A stretch of DNA of 9,370 nt. It comes from Clostridia bacterium (GTDB lineage: Bacteria; Bacillota; Clostridia; Oscillospirales; CAG-272). The position numbers were made by a program, and so were the translations under genes. How positions within the stretch are numbered: the first letter of the stretch is position 1; each line of letters starts with the position of its first letter. Below are positions 1 to 6,393 of this stretch, piece by piece. The stretch lies in assembly GCA_029010655.1 (NCBI GenBank), contig JAQXKW010000133.1, forward strand, positions 1-9,370, read 5' to 3'. Under the pieces are notes generated by a model. The model was not told the DNA's origin. It was given only the letters and a program-made list of their open reading frames with translations, and did no database searches.

Positions 1-470
1 AGCCTTTCCCGTGTGCCGGGGTCGGGAGACGGGTAGTCTGCGGTCACCTTTTCCACGGTGCGCCTGATCTTTTCCTCGTCCGAGACGAACATGTCAAGCT
101 CACGGACGCATTCGCATAAATAGTCGTACAGACGAGGCTCCGAAACAATGTCGTCGGAGGGGTCCTCCGTGTCCCCGTTAATATAGGTCATAAGCTCGCC
201 TATCTTGTCGATTTTCATTGAGTCCCGCAGGGCGGAAATCAGAAGAATGCGGGAGAAATGCCGCTCATAGTATTTTCTTTTAACAGGGTGCGCCACAAAG
301 CCCCGCTTCACCCAGTTCTGAATGGTCGAGACCTCAAGCCCCGTAACAGAGCATACCTGACCTAAAGACAGCCCGTCGGTAGCCTTAATCATGGGGATAA
401 AATAGGAAAACATACTGCCTTCAATATAGGCGTAGGGCAAAACCGTCCCGGGTATCACATTTTCTGTCAT
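1..470 (-). CDS. DUF1836 family DNA-binding regulator (3' end outside window)
   Basis: Reading the minus strand from 470 gives 156 codons with no stop, so the C-terminus lies beyond the left edge. Residues about 26-58 form a MerR-like helix-turn-helix segment (MIKATDGLSLGQVCSVTGLE, then STIQNWVKRGFV). Residues 72-99 (ILLISALRDSMKIDKIGELM, then TYINGD) match the conserved core of the DUF1836 family, which includes Bacillus YkrK, a transcriptional regulator. The role is probably a small cytoplasmic DNA-binding repressor; its targets are unknown. Two in-frame ATGs lie at 476 and 470. I chose 470 because the GAGG ribosome site (plus-strand CCTC at 479-482) is 8 nt from it but only 2 nt from 476. 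A strong promoter with a palindrome over its -35 box lies just upstream, which suggests autoregulation. Family assignment is confident from recalled motifs; the specific function is not. Confidence 0.85.
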   Translation of the reverse strand, partial: MTENVIPGTVLPYAYIEGSMFSYFIPMIKATDGLSLGQVCSVTGLEVSTIQNWVKRGFVAHPVKRKYYERHFSRILLISALRDSMKIDKIGELMTYINGDTEDPSDDIVSEPRLYDYLCECVRELDMFVSDEEKIRRTVEKVTADYPSPDPGTRER

Positions 471-500
471 AATCATAACCTCGCATCCTAAGTTAAATAG

Positions 501-529
501 ATTATAACATAAGTTCAAATGAACTTCAA
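501..529 (-). promoter_or_regulatory. sigma-A-type promoter of the DUF1836 gene
   Basis: On the minus strand the -35 box is TTGAAG (plus 524-529) and the -10 box is TATAAT (plus 501-506), with an exact 17-bp spacer. The expected transcript start is near 494, giving a leader of about 25 nt before the ATG at 470. A perfect palindrome occupies the -35 edge and the upstream spacer. Confidence 0.75.
511..526. promoter_or_regulatory. candidate operator: 16-bp perfect palindrome
   Basis: AAGTTCAAATGAACTT has 7-bp perfect arms (AAGTTCA/TGAACTT) around a central AA. It overlaps the last three bases of the DUF1836 -35 box and half the spacer, a position where a bound protein would exclude RNA polymerase. 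The simplest inference is an autoregulatory operator of the DUF1836 protein. I see no second copy in the window. Confidence 0.55.
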
Positions 530-668
530 GGGCGAAATTAATATTTTTTTGAAAAAATCCGATGAAAAACCCCGTATTTTTCCACTATAACCGCCTTTAC
601 AACGGCGTGGGTACTTTTCAAGAGTTCGGAAATCCGTAATCATGGGAAGAAATTGCAATCAAAAGGGG

Positions 669-674
669 TATACT
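669..674 (+). promoter_or_regulatory. weak -10-like box before the M29 gene
   Basis: TATACT resembles a -10 hexamer and would place the transcript start near 681, just before the 687-711 hairpin. There is no convincing -35 at 16-18 bp and no TG extension. TTGCAA at 653-658 is only 10 bp away from this box, though 15 bp from a poorer TAATAA at 674-679. The remainder of 530-668 shows no gene and no other clear site. Confidence 0.25.
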
Positions 675-686
675 AATAAAAAATTT

Positions 687-711
687 ATCACCGCAACGCC
701 GTTGCGGTGAT
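687..711. repeat. perfect 11-bp inverted repeat in the leader of the M29 gene
   Basis: The arms ATCACCGCAAC (687-697) and GTTGCGGTGAT (701-711) are exact complements around a GCC loop. The right arm ends 20 nt before the chosen start codon and 9 nt before its ribosome site. On the plus strand it would form a stable hairpin near the 5' end of the mRNA. Read on the minus strand it is followed by a run of six T with flanking A/T, so it is terminator-like in the antisense direction. It could be an mRNA-stabilising stem, an operator or an antisense terminator; the sequence does not decide. Confidence 0.6.
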
Positions 712-720
712 TTATGATGA

Positions 721-726
721 AAGAGG
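721..726 (+). promoter_or_regulatory. ribosome-binding site fixing the M29 start
   Basis: AAGAGG lies 5 nt before the ATG at 732. The upstream in-frame ATGs at 714 and 717 have only hairpin sequence before them and no Shine-Dalgarno, so 732 is preferred. Confidence 0.65.
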
Positions 727-731
727 ATAAT

Positions 732-1961
732 ATGAACGAAGAAAAAATTTCGGAATACGCCCGCCTTGCGGTGGAAGTAGGAGTAAACCTCCAAAAAGGG
801 CAGACCCTTATGGTGTGCTGTCCCGTTGAAAATGCGTTTTTTGCACGCAAAATTGCGGACTGCGCTTACGAAAGGGGCGCAAAGGACGTAATTGTTGATT
901 GGCGTGACGACTATATTTCAAGGAAGCATTGGCTCTACGCCGACGACAGCCTTTTTGACAGAGTATATCCGTGGGATGCAGATAAAAGGAATACGCTGGC
1001 AAAAGAGGGTGCGGCGTATATATTTATATGCGGCGACGACCCCGAAAATCTGAAAGGCGTTAACGGGGAAAGAATACGCCGGTGGGAAACGGCGAGAGGA
1101 CGGGATTTGAAAGAATTTCTCGATTTGGAAACCTCCAACGGATTTCCCTGGTGCGTAATTTCAGCCCCCGTAAAAAGCTGGGCGGATAAGGTTTTTCCGG
1201 GTGAGGAAAACTCCCTTGAAAAGCTGTGGGAGGCGGTTTTTGCCGCCGTCCGCATAAACGGCGACGGAACTGCGCCGGAGAAGTGGAAGGAGCATTGCAA
1301 AAGGCTTGAAAGCCTTTGCGAAAAGCTCAACGGCTATAATTTCAAGTCCCTGCATTATAAAAACTCTCTTGGAACGGACCTTACGGTGGAAATGCCCGAA
1401 AACCACCTGTGGCTGGGCGGAGGAGATACCGCCCGTTCCGGAGTCCGCTTTGTTGCCAACATGCCTACGGAGGAGGTTTTCTGCGCACCGCTGAAAACGG
1501 GCGTAAACGGAACCCTGTGCGCTTCCATGCCTCTCGCCTATAACGGAAATATAATAGAGGGTATAAGGTTTACCTTTAAGGACGGCAGAATTACTGAGGT
1601 TCACGCAGATAAGGGAGAGGGCATCCTGAAAGGGGCGGTTGATACCGACGAAGGGTCTCACTATCTGGGGGAAATTGCGCTTGTGCCCTATGATTCGCCT
1701 ATATCCAATACGGGAATTCTTTTCTATGAAACCTTGTTTGACGAAAACGCCTCCTGTCATTTTGCCTTCGGTCAGGCATATTCCGCATCAATAAAGGGCG
1801 GAGACTATATGTCCGCCGAGGAACTTTTGAAAGCGGGAATTAATGCCGAAAGCTGTACCCATACGGATTTCATGGTGGGAAGTGCAGATTTGTCCATTGT
1901 GGGAACAACCCACGACGGTGAAGAAATAACCGTATTTGAAAACGGAAACTTTGCAATATGA
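732..1961 (+). CDS. M29 family (thermophilic-type) aminopeptidase
   Basis: The 409-residue product matches the length of cytoplasmic M29 metallo-aminopeptidases (AmpS, AmpT, PepS; about 410), which remove N-terminal residues from peptides using two metal ions. The metal-ligand pattern is visible in order: Glu247/Glu248 in NMPTEEVF, Glu314 in LGEIALVP, His343 in ASCHFAFG with a nearby Tyr349, and His377 and Asp379 in THTDFMVG. The N-terminal half (YARLAVEVGVNLQKGQTL) is also typical of the family. No signal peptide is present, so it probably acts in peptide turnover in the cytoplasm. The start at 732 is chosen over 714 because of the AAGAGG site 5 nt upstream. The gene appears monocistronic, with a hairpin in its leader and a terminator that begins immediately after the stop codon. 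Substrate preference cannot be read from the sequence. Confidence 0.93.
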   Translation: MNEEKISEYARLAVEVGVNLQKGQTLMVCCPVENAFFARKIADCAYERGAKDVIVDWRDDYISRKHWLYADDSLFDRVYPWDADKRNTLAKEGAAYIFICGDDPENLKGVNGERIRRWETARGRDLKEFLDLETSNGFPWCVISAPVKSWADKVFPGEENSLEKLWEAVFAAVRINGDGTAPEKWKEHCKRLESLCEKLNGYNFKSLHYKNSLGTDLTVEMPENHLWLGGGDTARSGVRFVANMPTEEVFCAPLKTGVNGTLCASMPLAYNGNIIEGIRFTFKDGRITEVHADKGEGILKGAVDTDEGSHYLGEIALVPYDSPISNTGILFYETLFDENASCHFAFGQAYSASIKGGDYMSAEELLKAGINAESCTHTDFMVGSADLSIVGTTHDGEEITVFENGNFAI

Positions 1962-1962
1962 A

Positions 1963-1992
1963 AAAGAGGCTGTCGTAAAAGACAGCCTCTTT
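1963..1992. terminator. bidirectional intrinsic terminator between convergent genes
   Basis: A perfect 12-bp stem (AAAGAGGCTGTC/GACAGCCTCTTT) closes a GTAAAA loop directly after the M29 stop codon. The plus-strand U-tract is short (TTT), while the minus strand gives five T in a row, so it may serve the secreted-protein gene as well as the aminopeptidase gene. Confidence 0.8.
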
Positions 1993-2019
1993 AGCAGTTA
2001 GCGGCTAGCGGCTAGCAAA
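1992..2019. repeat. four tandem TAGC-headed heptads
   Basis: The units are TAGCAGT, TAGCGGC, TAGCGGC and TAGCAAA; the two central ones are identical. They abut the terminator in the 136-bp gap between convergent genes. The rest of that gap (2020-2097) holds no gene and only weak inverted repeats around a GGTACC centre. The heptads may be slippage products; no function is evident. Confidence 0.6.
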
Positions 2020-2097
2020 CGGCAGTTGGCACCCTACGGTCTGCGGGTATCCTTTCACCGATTACGGTACCGTGAAAACTGCACACAGCCACGTTTT

Positions 2098-4338
2098 CTA
2101 CTTTCCGCTGACGGTTCTTTTCAGTATATTAACATCCGAAACGGTGATTTTTCCGTCGCCGTCAATGTCGGCGGCAGGAGTGTCGCCCACGCTTCCCGTA
2201 AGCACTTTTTTAACAATGTTTATGTCCTTTGCGGTTAGCTTCCCGTCCCCGTCTGCGTCTCCCGGAATATATTCAATATAATCGGGGTCAACCTCCCCGC
2301 ACCGTGTGCAGACACCCCCCTTATAATCGTGTCCCAAGGGGGCAATAACTGTTTCTTCAATCAGTATTTTGCCGCAACCGGAGCAGTAAGACTGCGCTGT
2401 GTGTCCGCTTTCCGTACATGTAGGAGCGAGAGCCTCACCGAAAACGGGGGTGTGGGAGGAATTCTTATCGTGCAGATAGGAAAGGTAGTAGCCAATTGAG
2501 CCGTCAGGCGGCACATCGTTCTTTGCGTTTTTAACTTCGTTAAGATCGCGGCACAGCGCAATAAAACCGATTTCGGCTGTGTAGCCGCAGGGAATTACCC
2601 CGGAGGAATCGTAAATATCAAGCCTCAGCGAATTAATATTTCCGCTCCAGCCGGCAAAATCCGACATTCGGAACAAGAGATACTGCCACTCGCCGTCTGC
2701 CTGAATAGTTTTCGACGTGTATCTGGACGGGGAAAATCCCTTATCATCGCCGCAGGCGTAGAAAAGACCTAAAACCGACGAGCCGGCAAGCCTTTCATCC
2801 GGCTTAATTTTTATTACCACAAACTTGTAAACGGAAGTGTCCGCAGGGGCAAATCTTGAATAGTCAACGGCGAAAAACGCATCGTTTGTGTCTTTTGAGG
2901 TTTTAACCTGCGCTTCCGTGTAAGAGCAGGGGCGCAGAGAAACGTCGTTTCTGTAATTTGTAACGTCCGGCAGAAGTGCGCCGTCAATAAATGCGGCAGA
3001 CTCCGTGGGCAGGGAAACCTGCGTCCTTATGTAGTTAAGCGTTCCTTGCTCGTCACATACGGGCGTTTCGTTCCAAGTAATTGCAACTCCGTTGATAACG
3101 GAACGGGGAGAGCCGTCTGAGGTACAGTTTCTCACGGTGTAGGTGCCGTCCTTCAGCGTTACCATGGTGGCGGAGCCGCCTCCGTCAAGATAGAAAACGC
3201 TGTTGTAGCCCATTTGGCGGCAGAACTCCTTCGCCTGATAAAAGCGAAGCCCCTTGTAGGTGCCGTTCGATGATGAGGTAACCGTGGAAAGCATCACCTT
3301 GCCTGAATCGTTGATGCCGATGAAAGTTGTGGGATATTCGGAAGTGCTTGTGTCGCCCGACCAATCCGCACCCTCGTATAATACCATCTTGTGACCGCTG
3401 ATAACGTCAACAGCGTCATACCAAAGATCCGTGTTGTTGTGCTGATCCGTAACCGATACGGAAAAAGTCACGGTGTCACCCACAGAGAACCCCGAAACCT
3501 CGCTTATTCTCGACCCTCTGGCAGTTATGAGAACGGTGCTTGCTCCGATAGCGGGACGGGCGGCGGAGCCGCGTTCATAAATTGCCTTTACCGTAGCCGT
3601 CACCGTGCCTGAAAGGGTAAAAACGGGGGATGCGGACTCAAGCTCTATTTCGTAGGAATCGGTCAGCGCATAGTTTGAAGAATTGACACGGTTGTTGTAA
3701 ATGATAATCGCATTGTCCCCGGGCAGTCGGTTAAGACCGTCCGCAGAAAGGGAAATTCCTTTTGCGGCGTCGTTTAATGTTACGGTAAATTCCGGCGAGC
3801 CGATAAGAGGCTGATTTTTCGAGGTAATGCCGAAGGCGTCCTTAACACCTCCGATACCTGCCTCCTGAACGACCTCCTGAGTTGCCCAAATTTCACGGTC
3901 AATAATCATAGCGCCCCTTGAAACGGCAAGTGTTTTCGAGGCGTTTCCGTAGGAGCTTGTCATCCAAAGGTCGCCGTTTACCGCCGCCAGAACGGTTTTA
4001 CCGTTCTTTGAAAGATTTGAAGCGGCAGCAGTAACAAGCTGTCTTGAAACAAGATATGTACCGCAGTTGAAAACGTCAATTGACAGATGGGTATTTGAAA
4101 GATCGCATTCGGCGGCATGTAAAACCTTGTTTGTGCCGTAGTAGCCGGTTAAATTCACGGTTGTGAGCTCCACTCCCGTTTTCGTTCCGTCCGACAGATT
4201 TACAGACTCGACGGTTCGGGAGGTTTCCCCGGTTATGCTTCCCACGGAAGCCGCAGAAGCGAAAAGGGAAGGGCTTTGGAAAAGCGCGGCGAAAAGCGCC
4301 GCCGCAAGGATAATTGAAATATACTTTTTCAAAATCAT
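2098..4338 (-). CDS. secreted NAGPA-domain (phosphodiester glycosidase family) protein with C-terminal dockerin
   Basis: The product has 746 residues. A signal peptide is clear (KK, a hydrophobic run, and cleavage near LFASAA at about residue 30). Residues about 60-425 resemble the NAGPA family (PF09992), related to mammalian phosphodiester alpha-GlcNAcase, with AAVNGDLW (118-125), PTTFIGIND (336-344), YLDGGGSATMV (383-393) and SPRSVINGVAI (410-420). A beta-rich segment at about 440-600 looks like a carbohydrate-binding-type module. Residues 630-685 hold Cys641, CSGC (652-655), His670 and CTRC (677-680). Residues 692-744 are a type I dockerin with two calcium loops (DADGDGKLTAKD and DIDGDGKITVSD). 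It is therefore exported and likely docked to a cohesin scaffold or cell surface, acting on glycans. ATG 4338 has GGAGG only 2 nt away, but AGAGG (plus 4348-4352) is 9 nt away. The codon-3 TTG is an alternative start. Confidence 0.9.
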   Translation of the reverse strand: MILKKYISIILAAALFAALFQSPSLFASAASVGSITGETSRTVESVNLSDGTKTGVELTTVNLTGYYGTNKVLHAAECDLSNTHLSIDVFNCGTYLVSRQLVTAAASNLSKNGKTVLAAVNGDLWMTSSYGNASKTLAVSRGAMIIDREIWATQEVVQEAGIGGVKDAFGITSKNQPLIGSPEFTVTLNDAAKGISLSADGLNRLPGDNAIIIYNNRVNSSNYALTDSYEIELESASPVFTLSGTVTATVKAIYERGSAARPAIGASTVLITARGSRISEVSGFSVGDTVTFSVSVTDQHNNTDLWYDAVDVISGHKMVLYEGADWSGDTSTSEYPTTFIGINDSGKVMLSTVTSSSNGTYKGLRFYQAKEFCRQMGYNSVFYLDGGGSATMVTLKDGTYTVRNCTSDGSPRSVINGVAITWNETPVCDEQGTLNYIRTQVSLPTESAAFIDGALLPDVTNYRNDVSLRPCSYTEAQVKTSKDTNDAFFAVDYSRFAPADTSVYKFVVIKIKPDERLAGSSVLGLFYACGDDKGFSPSRYTSKTIQADGEWQYLLFRMSDFAGWSGNINSLRLDIYDSSGVIPCGYTAEIGFIALCRDLNEVKNAKNDVPPDGSIGYYLSYLHDKNSSHTPVFGEALAPTCTESGHTAQSYCSGCGKILIEETVIAPLGHDYKGGVCTRCGEVDPDYIEYIPGDADGDGKLTAKDINIVKKVLTGSVGDTPAADIDGDGKITVSDVNILKRTVSGK

Positions 4339-4365
4339 GTCCTCCGTCCTCTGTACTCTGTAAAT

Positions 4366-4394
4366 ATTATATATTATTGTATTGATAAAATCAA
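4366..4394 (-). promoter_or_regulatory. sigma-A-type promoter of the secreted dockerin gene
   Basis: On the minus strand TTGATT (plus 4389-4394) and TATAAT (plus 4366-4371) are separated by exactly 17 bp. The expected start is near 4359, about 20 nt before the ATG. The -35 box sits in a short palindrome, TTGATAAAATCAA (4382-4394, 5-bp arms), which could be an operator. Confidence 0.7.
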
Positions 4395-4416
4395 CTGCAG
4401 AACGCTTTATTATAAA

Positions 4417-4430
4417 ACCCTTGCAAGGGT
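4417..4430. promoter_or_regulatory. candidate operator: 14-bp perfect palindrome in a divergent promoter region
   Basis: ACCCTTGCAAGGGT is an exact 14-bp palindrome. Its centre is the -35 hexamer (TTGCAA) of the plus-strand promoter, and it lies 22 bp from the -35 box of the opposing promoter. A bound protein would directly occlude the plus-strand promoter. Confidence 0.5.
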
Positions 4431-4449
4431 GTCAGGGTTGTGGTAGAAT
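4421..4449 (+). promoter_or_regulatory. sigma-A-type promoter with extended -10 for the 192-residue protein gene
   Basis: TTGCAA (4421-4426) and TAGAAT (4444-4449) are spaced by 17 bp. A TGG directly before the -10 box makes it an extended -10 element. The start would be near 4456, giving a leader of about 50 nt. Confidence 0.65.
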
Positions 4450-4504
4450 ATTTGTGCAAGCACAGGCATAAAGACGGCAATATTCGACGAAAGGAGAAAT
4501 AACC

Positions 4505-5083
4505 GTGCAGCTTTGTATCCATATCAATAACACAGCGCATAAATTTATCGTAACCGTGGACGGCAAAAATATGAAGCCCGCAGAAACGGTAAAAGACGGC
4601 GAAAGAATAATACAGTATGAGGATTTAACCGATAAAGCGCATAGGGTGTCGGTAAAGGTGAAATGTCTTCTGAACCGTAAAATATGGTTTTTAAGGCTGC
4701 TTAATCCCATGAATTTTTTTGCAAGAGTGTTTTTCAAAGAACCGCTTATTTCTCAGGATGACAGCACGGTGCTTGAATTTACCGTTCATCCCATCGGTGA
4801 AAAAACAGACATATATATCGATTATCATGTTGAAATGCTTGACGGCTATTCCTATAAATCCGGATTTACGGTAAGGAATGACAAGAGCGTTTCAGATGTT
4901 AAAGAGGTGTGCAATCGGGAGTATTCAAATAGACTGCTTTTTGAAGAATTTATTCCGCCGGTAATAGTAATTTCGGTGCTTTTGGCAATACTTATTCGGT
5001 GCAATTTTGCAAGCGTACCTGCGGCAATTATCGCCGGATTATATACTCTCGCATTTTTCATAAAACTGCTGTTTCGCAGATGA
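4505..5083 (+). CDS. unrecognised protein with C-terminal two-helix membrane anchor
   Basis: I do not recognise a family. The 192-residue product begins at GTG, supported by AAGGAG at 4491-4496, 8 nt upstream. Residues 1-145 are soluble and look beta-rich, with alternating polar and hydrophobic stretches (IHINNTAHKFIVTVDG; DIYIDYHVEMLDGYSYKSGF). A basic, aromatic patch lies at about 57-78 (LNRKIWFLRLLN, then FFARVFFK). Two hydrophobic helices follow at about 150-166 and 171-189, with a short turn between them and a final RR. There is no signal peptide, so the likely arrangement is an N-terminal domain in the cytoplasm anchored by a membrane hairpin. It has its own promoter, and the next gene has another, so it is probably monocistronic. 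No obvious terminator follows. The function is unknown. Confidence 0.75.
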   Translation: MQLCIHINNTAHKFIVTVDGKNMKPAETVKDGERIIQYEDLTDKAHRVSVKVKCLLNRKIWFLRLLNPMNFFARVFFKEPLISQDDSTVLEFTVHPIGEKTDIYIDYHVEMLDGYSYKSGFTVRNDKSVSDVKEVCNREYSNRLLFEEFIPPVIVISVLLAILIRCNFASVPAAIIAGLYTLAFFIKLLFRR

Positions 5084-5116
5084 AATTATCCGATTTGACA
5101 AAAAACTGCATTTCTA

Positions 5117-5144
5117 TTGATTATTTTTATATTTTCAGTATAAT
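5117..5144 (+). promoter_or_regulatory. sigma-A-type promoter of the CofE-like gene
   Basis: TTGATT (5117-5122) and a perfect TATAAT (5139-5144) are spaced by 16 bp. The start would be near 5151. A consensus TTGACA at 5095-5100 has no good -10 box at the right distance and is probably not used on its own. Confidence 0.65.
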
Positions 5145-5171
5145 AGTATTGTAAAAAATAAAATACTGAAA
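5133..5171. promoter_or_regulatory. 9-bp inverted repeat spanning the CofE-like transcript start
   Basis: TTTCAGTAT (5133-5141) and ATACTGAAA (5163-5171) are exact complements with 21 bp between them, so the arm centres are 30 bp apart, about three helical turns. The left arm enters the -10 box and the right arm enters the AAAGGG ribosome site (5169-5174). Because the left arm lies before the expected start, it would act as a DNA operator and not as an RNA stem. AT-rich sequence makes chance occurrence possible. Confidence 0.4.
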
Positions 5172-5181
5172 GGGTATTAAA

Positions 5182-6381
5182 ATGGAACAGAAACAAAGAA
5201 GAGTGGGAACGGTTTCCCGCGGAATCCGCTGCCCCATCATAAGAGAAGGAGACGATATAGCAAAAATCGTTGCAGACAGCGTGCTTGAAGCCGCAGAGTA
5301 CGAAGGCTTTGAAATCCGCGACCGTGACGTTATCTCGGTTACTGAGTCCGTTGTGGCACGTGCTCAGGGCAATTATGCCACCGTGCAGAACATTGCGGAC
5401 GACGTAAAAGCAAAGCTGGGCGGGGGAACTGTGGGCGTAATTTTCCCCATTCTCTCACGCAACCGTTTCGCAATTTGCCTTCGCGGTATTGCAATGGGCG
5501 CAAAAAAGGTTGTTATTATGTTCAGCTATCCCTCCGATGAGGTGGGAAATGAGCTTGTAAGCTTAGATAAGCTGGATGCGGCAGGCGTGAACCCCTACTC
5601 CGACGTGCTTACTCTTGAAAAATACAGAGAGCTTTTCGGCGTAAATCTTCATGAGTTTACAGGCGTTGACTACGTTGAGTATTACGGAAATCTTGTGCGT
5701 GAGTGCGGCGCAGAGGTCGAAATCATTTTCGCAAACCATGCGGAGGCAGTCCTTGATTACGCAGACCACGTACTGTGCTGTGATATTCATACAAGGGCAA
5801 GAACAAAGAGAATACTGAAAGCCGCCGGCGCAAAGGTGGTTTGCGGGCTTGACGATATTATGAATTCCCCCGTCAACGGCAGCGGCTGTAACGAAAGCTA
5901 CGGACTTCTGGGCTCCAATAAGTCCACGGAGGATAAGGTAAAGCTTTTCCCCAATAACTGCAAGCCCGTAGTGCTCGATATTCAAAAGAGAATTATGGAA
6001 AAGACAGGCAAGCACGTTGAAGTAATGGTGTACGGAGACGGCGCCTTTAAGGACCCCAAGGGGAAGATTTGGGAGCTGGCAGACCCGGTGGTTTCTCCGG
6101 CCTTTACGGACGGACTTATCGGCACGCCCAATGAGCTGAAGCTGAAATATCTCGCCGACAACGATTTCAAGGACCTGTCCGGCGAGGCTCTCAAAGAAGC
6201 GATTTCCGCATCTATTAAAGCAAAGGACGGCGACCTTAAAGGAAATATGGCGTCTCAGGGAACAACCCCCCGTCAGCTTACGGACCTTATCGGCTCTCTG
6301 TGCGACCTGACAAGCGGCTCCGGCGACACGGGAACGCCCGTTGTCCTCGTCCAGGGATATTTCGATAACTATACTAACTGA
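5182..6381 (+). CDS. CofE-like protein (F420-0:L-glutamate ligase family), role without F420 unclear
   Basis: The 399-residue product resembles the CofE/FbiB-type gamma-glutamyl ligase family, which adds glutamate to the lactyl side chain of coenzyme F420 using GTP. Family-like segments are the N-terminal REGDDIAKIV (21-30), DRDVISVTESVVARAQGNY (47-65), and the C-terminal VYGDGAFKDPKGKIWELADP (283-302) followed by VVSPAF. A middle part (about 140-260) includes Cys199/Cys200 and SGCNESYGLLGSNKS, and the whole is longer than archaeal CofE (about 250). It has no signal peptide and is probably cytoplasmic. The start ATG has AAAGGG 7 nt upstream. It stands alone between its own promoter and a strong terminator, with no cofC, cofD or cofGH in view. 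Most Clostridia are not known to make F420, so the acceptor may be another molecule. Family assignment is from recalled motifs. Confidence 0.75.
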   Translation: MEQKQRRVGTVSRGIRCPIIREGDDIAKIVADSVLEAAEYEGFEIRDRDVISVTESVVARAQGNYATVQNIADDVKAKLGGGTVGVIFPILSRNRFAICLRGIAMGAKKVVIMFSYPSDEVGNELVSLDKLDAAGVNPYSDVLTLEKYRELFGVNLHEFTGVDYVEYYGNLVRECGAEVEIIFANHAEAVLDYADHVLCCDIHTRARTKRILKAAGAKVVCGLDDIMNSPVNGSGCNESYGLLGSNKSTEDKVKLFPNNCKPVVLDIQKRIMEKTGKHVEVMVYGDGAFKDPKGKIWELADPVVSPAFTDGLIGTPNELKLKYLADNDFKDLSGEALKEAISASIKAKDGDLKGNMASQGTTPRQLTDLIGSLCDLTSGSGDTGTPVVLVQGYFDNYTN

Positions 6382-6393
6382 ATATATACTGCG

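Noticed and set aside
714..731. Upstream in-frame ATGs at 714 and 717 for the aminopeptidase.
   Set aside because: They follow the hairpin directly and lack a ribosome site, whereas the ATG at 732 has AAGAGG 5 nt upstream and gives the usual family length.
935..1760. Long minus-strand open frames within the aminopeptidase gene (131 and 199 codons).
   Set aside because: They overlap a well-conserved M29 coding sequence, show no recognisable motifs and have no promoter or ribosome site; they are frame shadows.
2052..2078. Possible stem TTTCAC/GTGAAA downstream of the dockerin gene, as a second terminator.
   Set aside because: The stem is only 6 bp with a long loop and no T-run follows; the 1963-1992 stem is a far better terminator.
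5095..5100. A consensus TTGACA upstream of the CofE-like gene.
   Set aside because: No acceptable -10 box lies 16-18 bp downstream; the TTGATT/TATAAT pair at 5117-5144 fits better.
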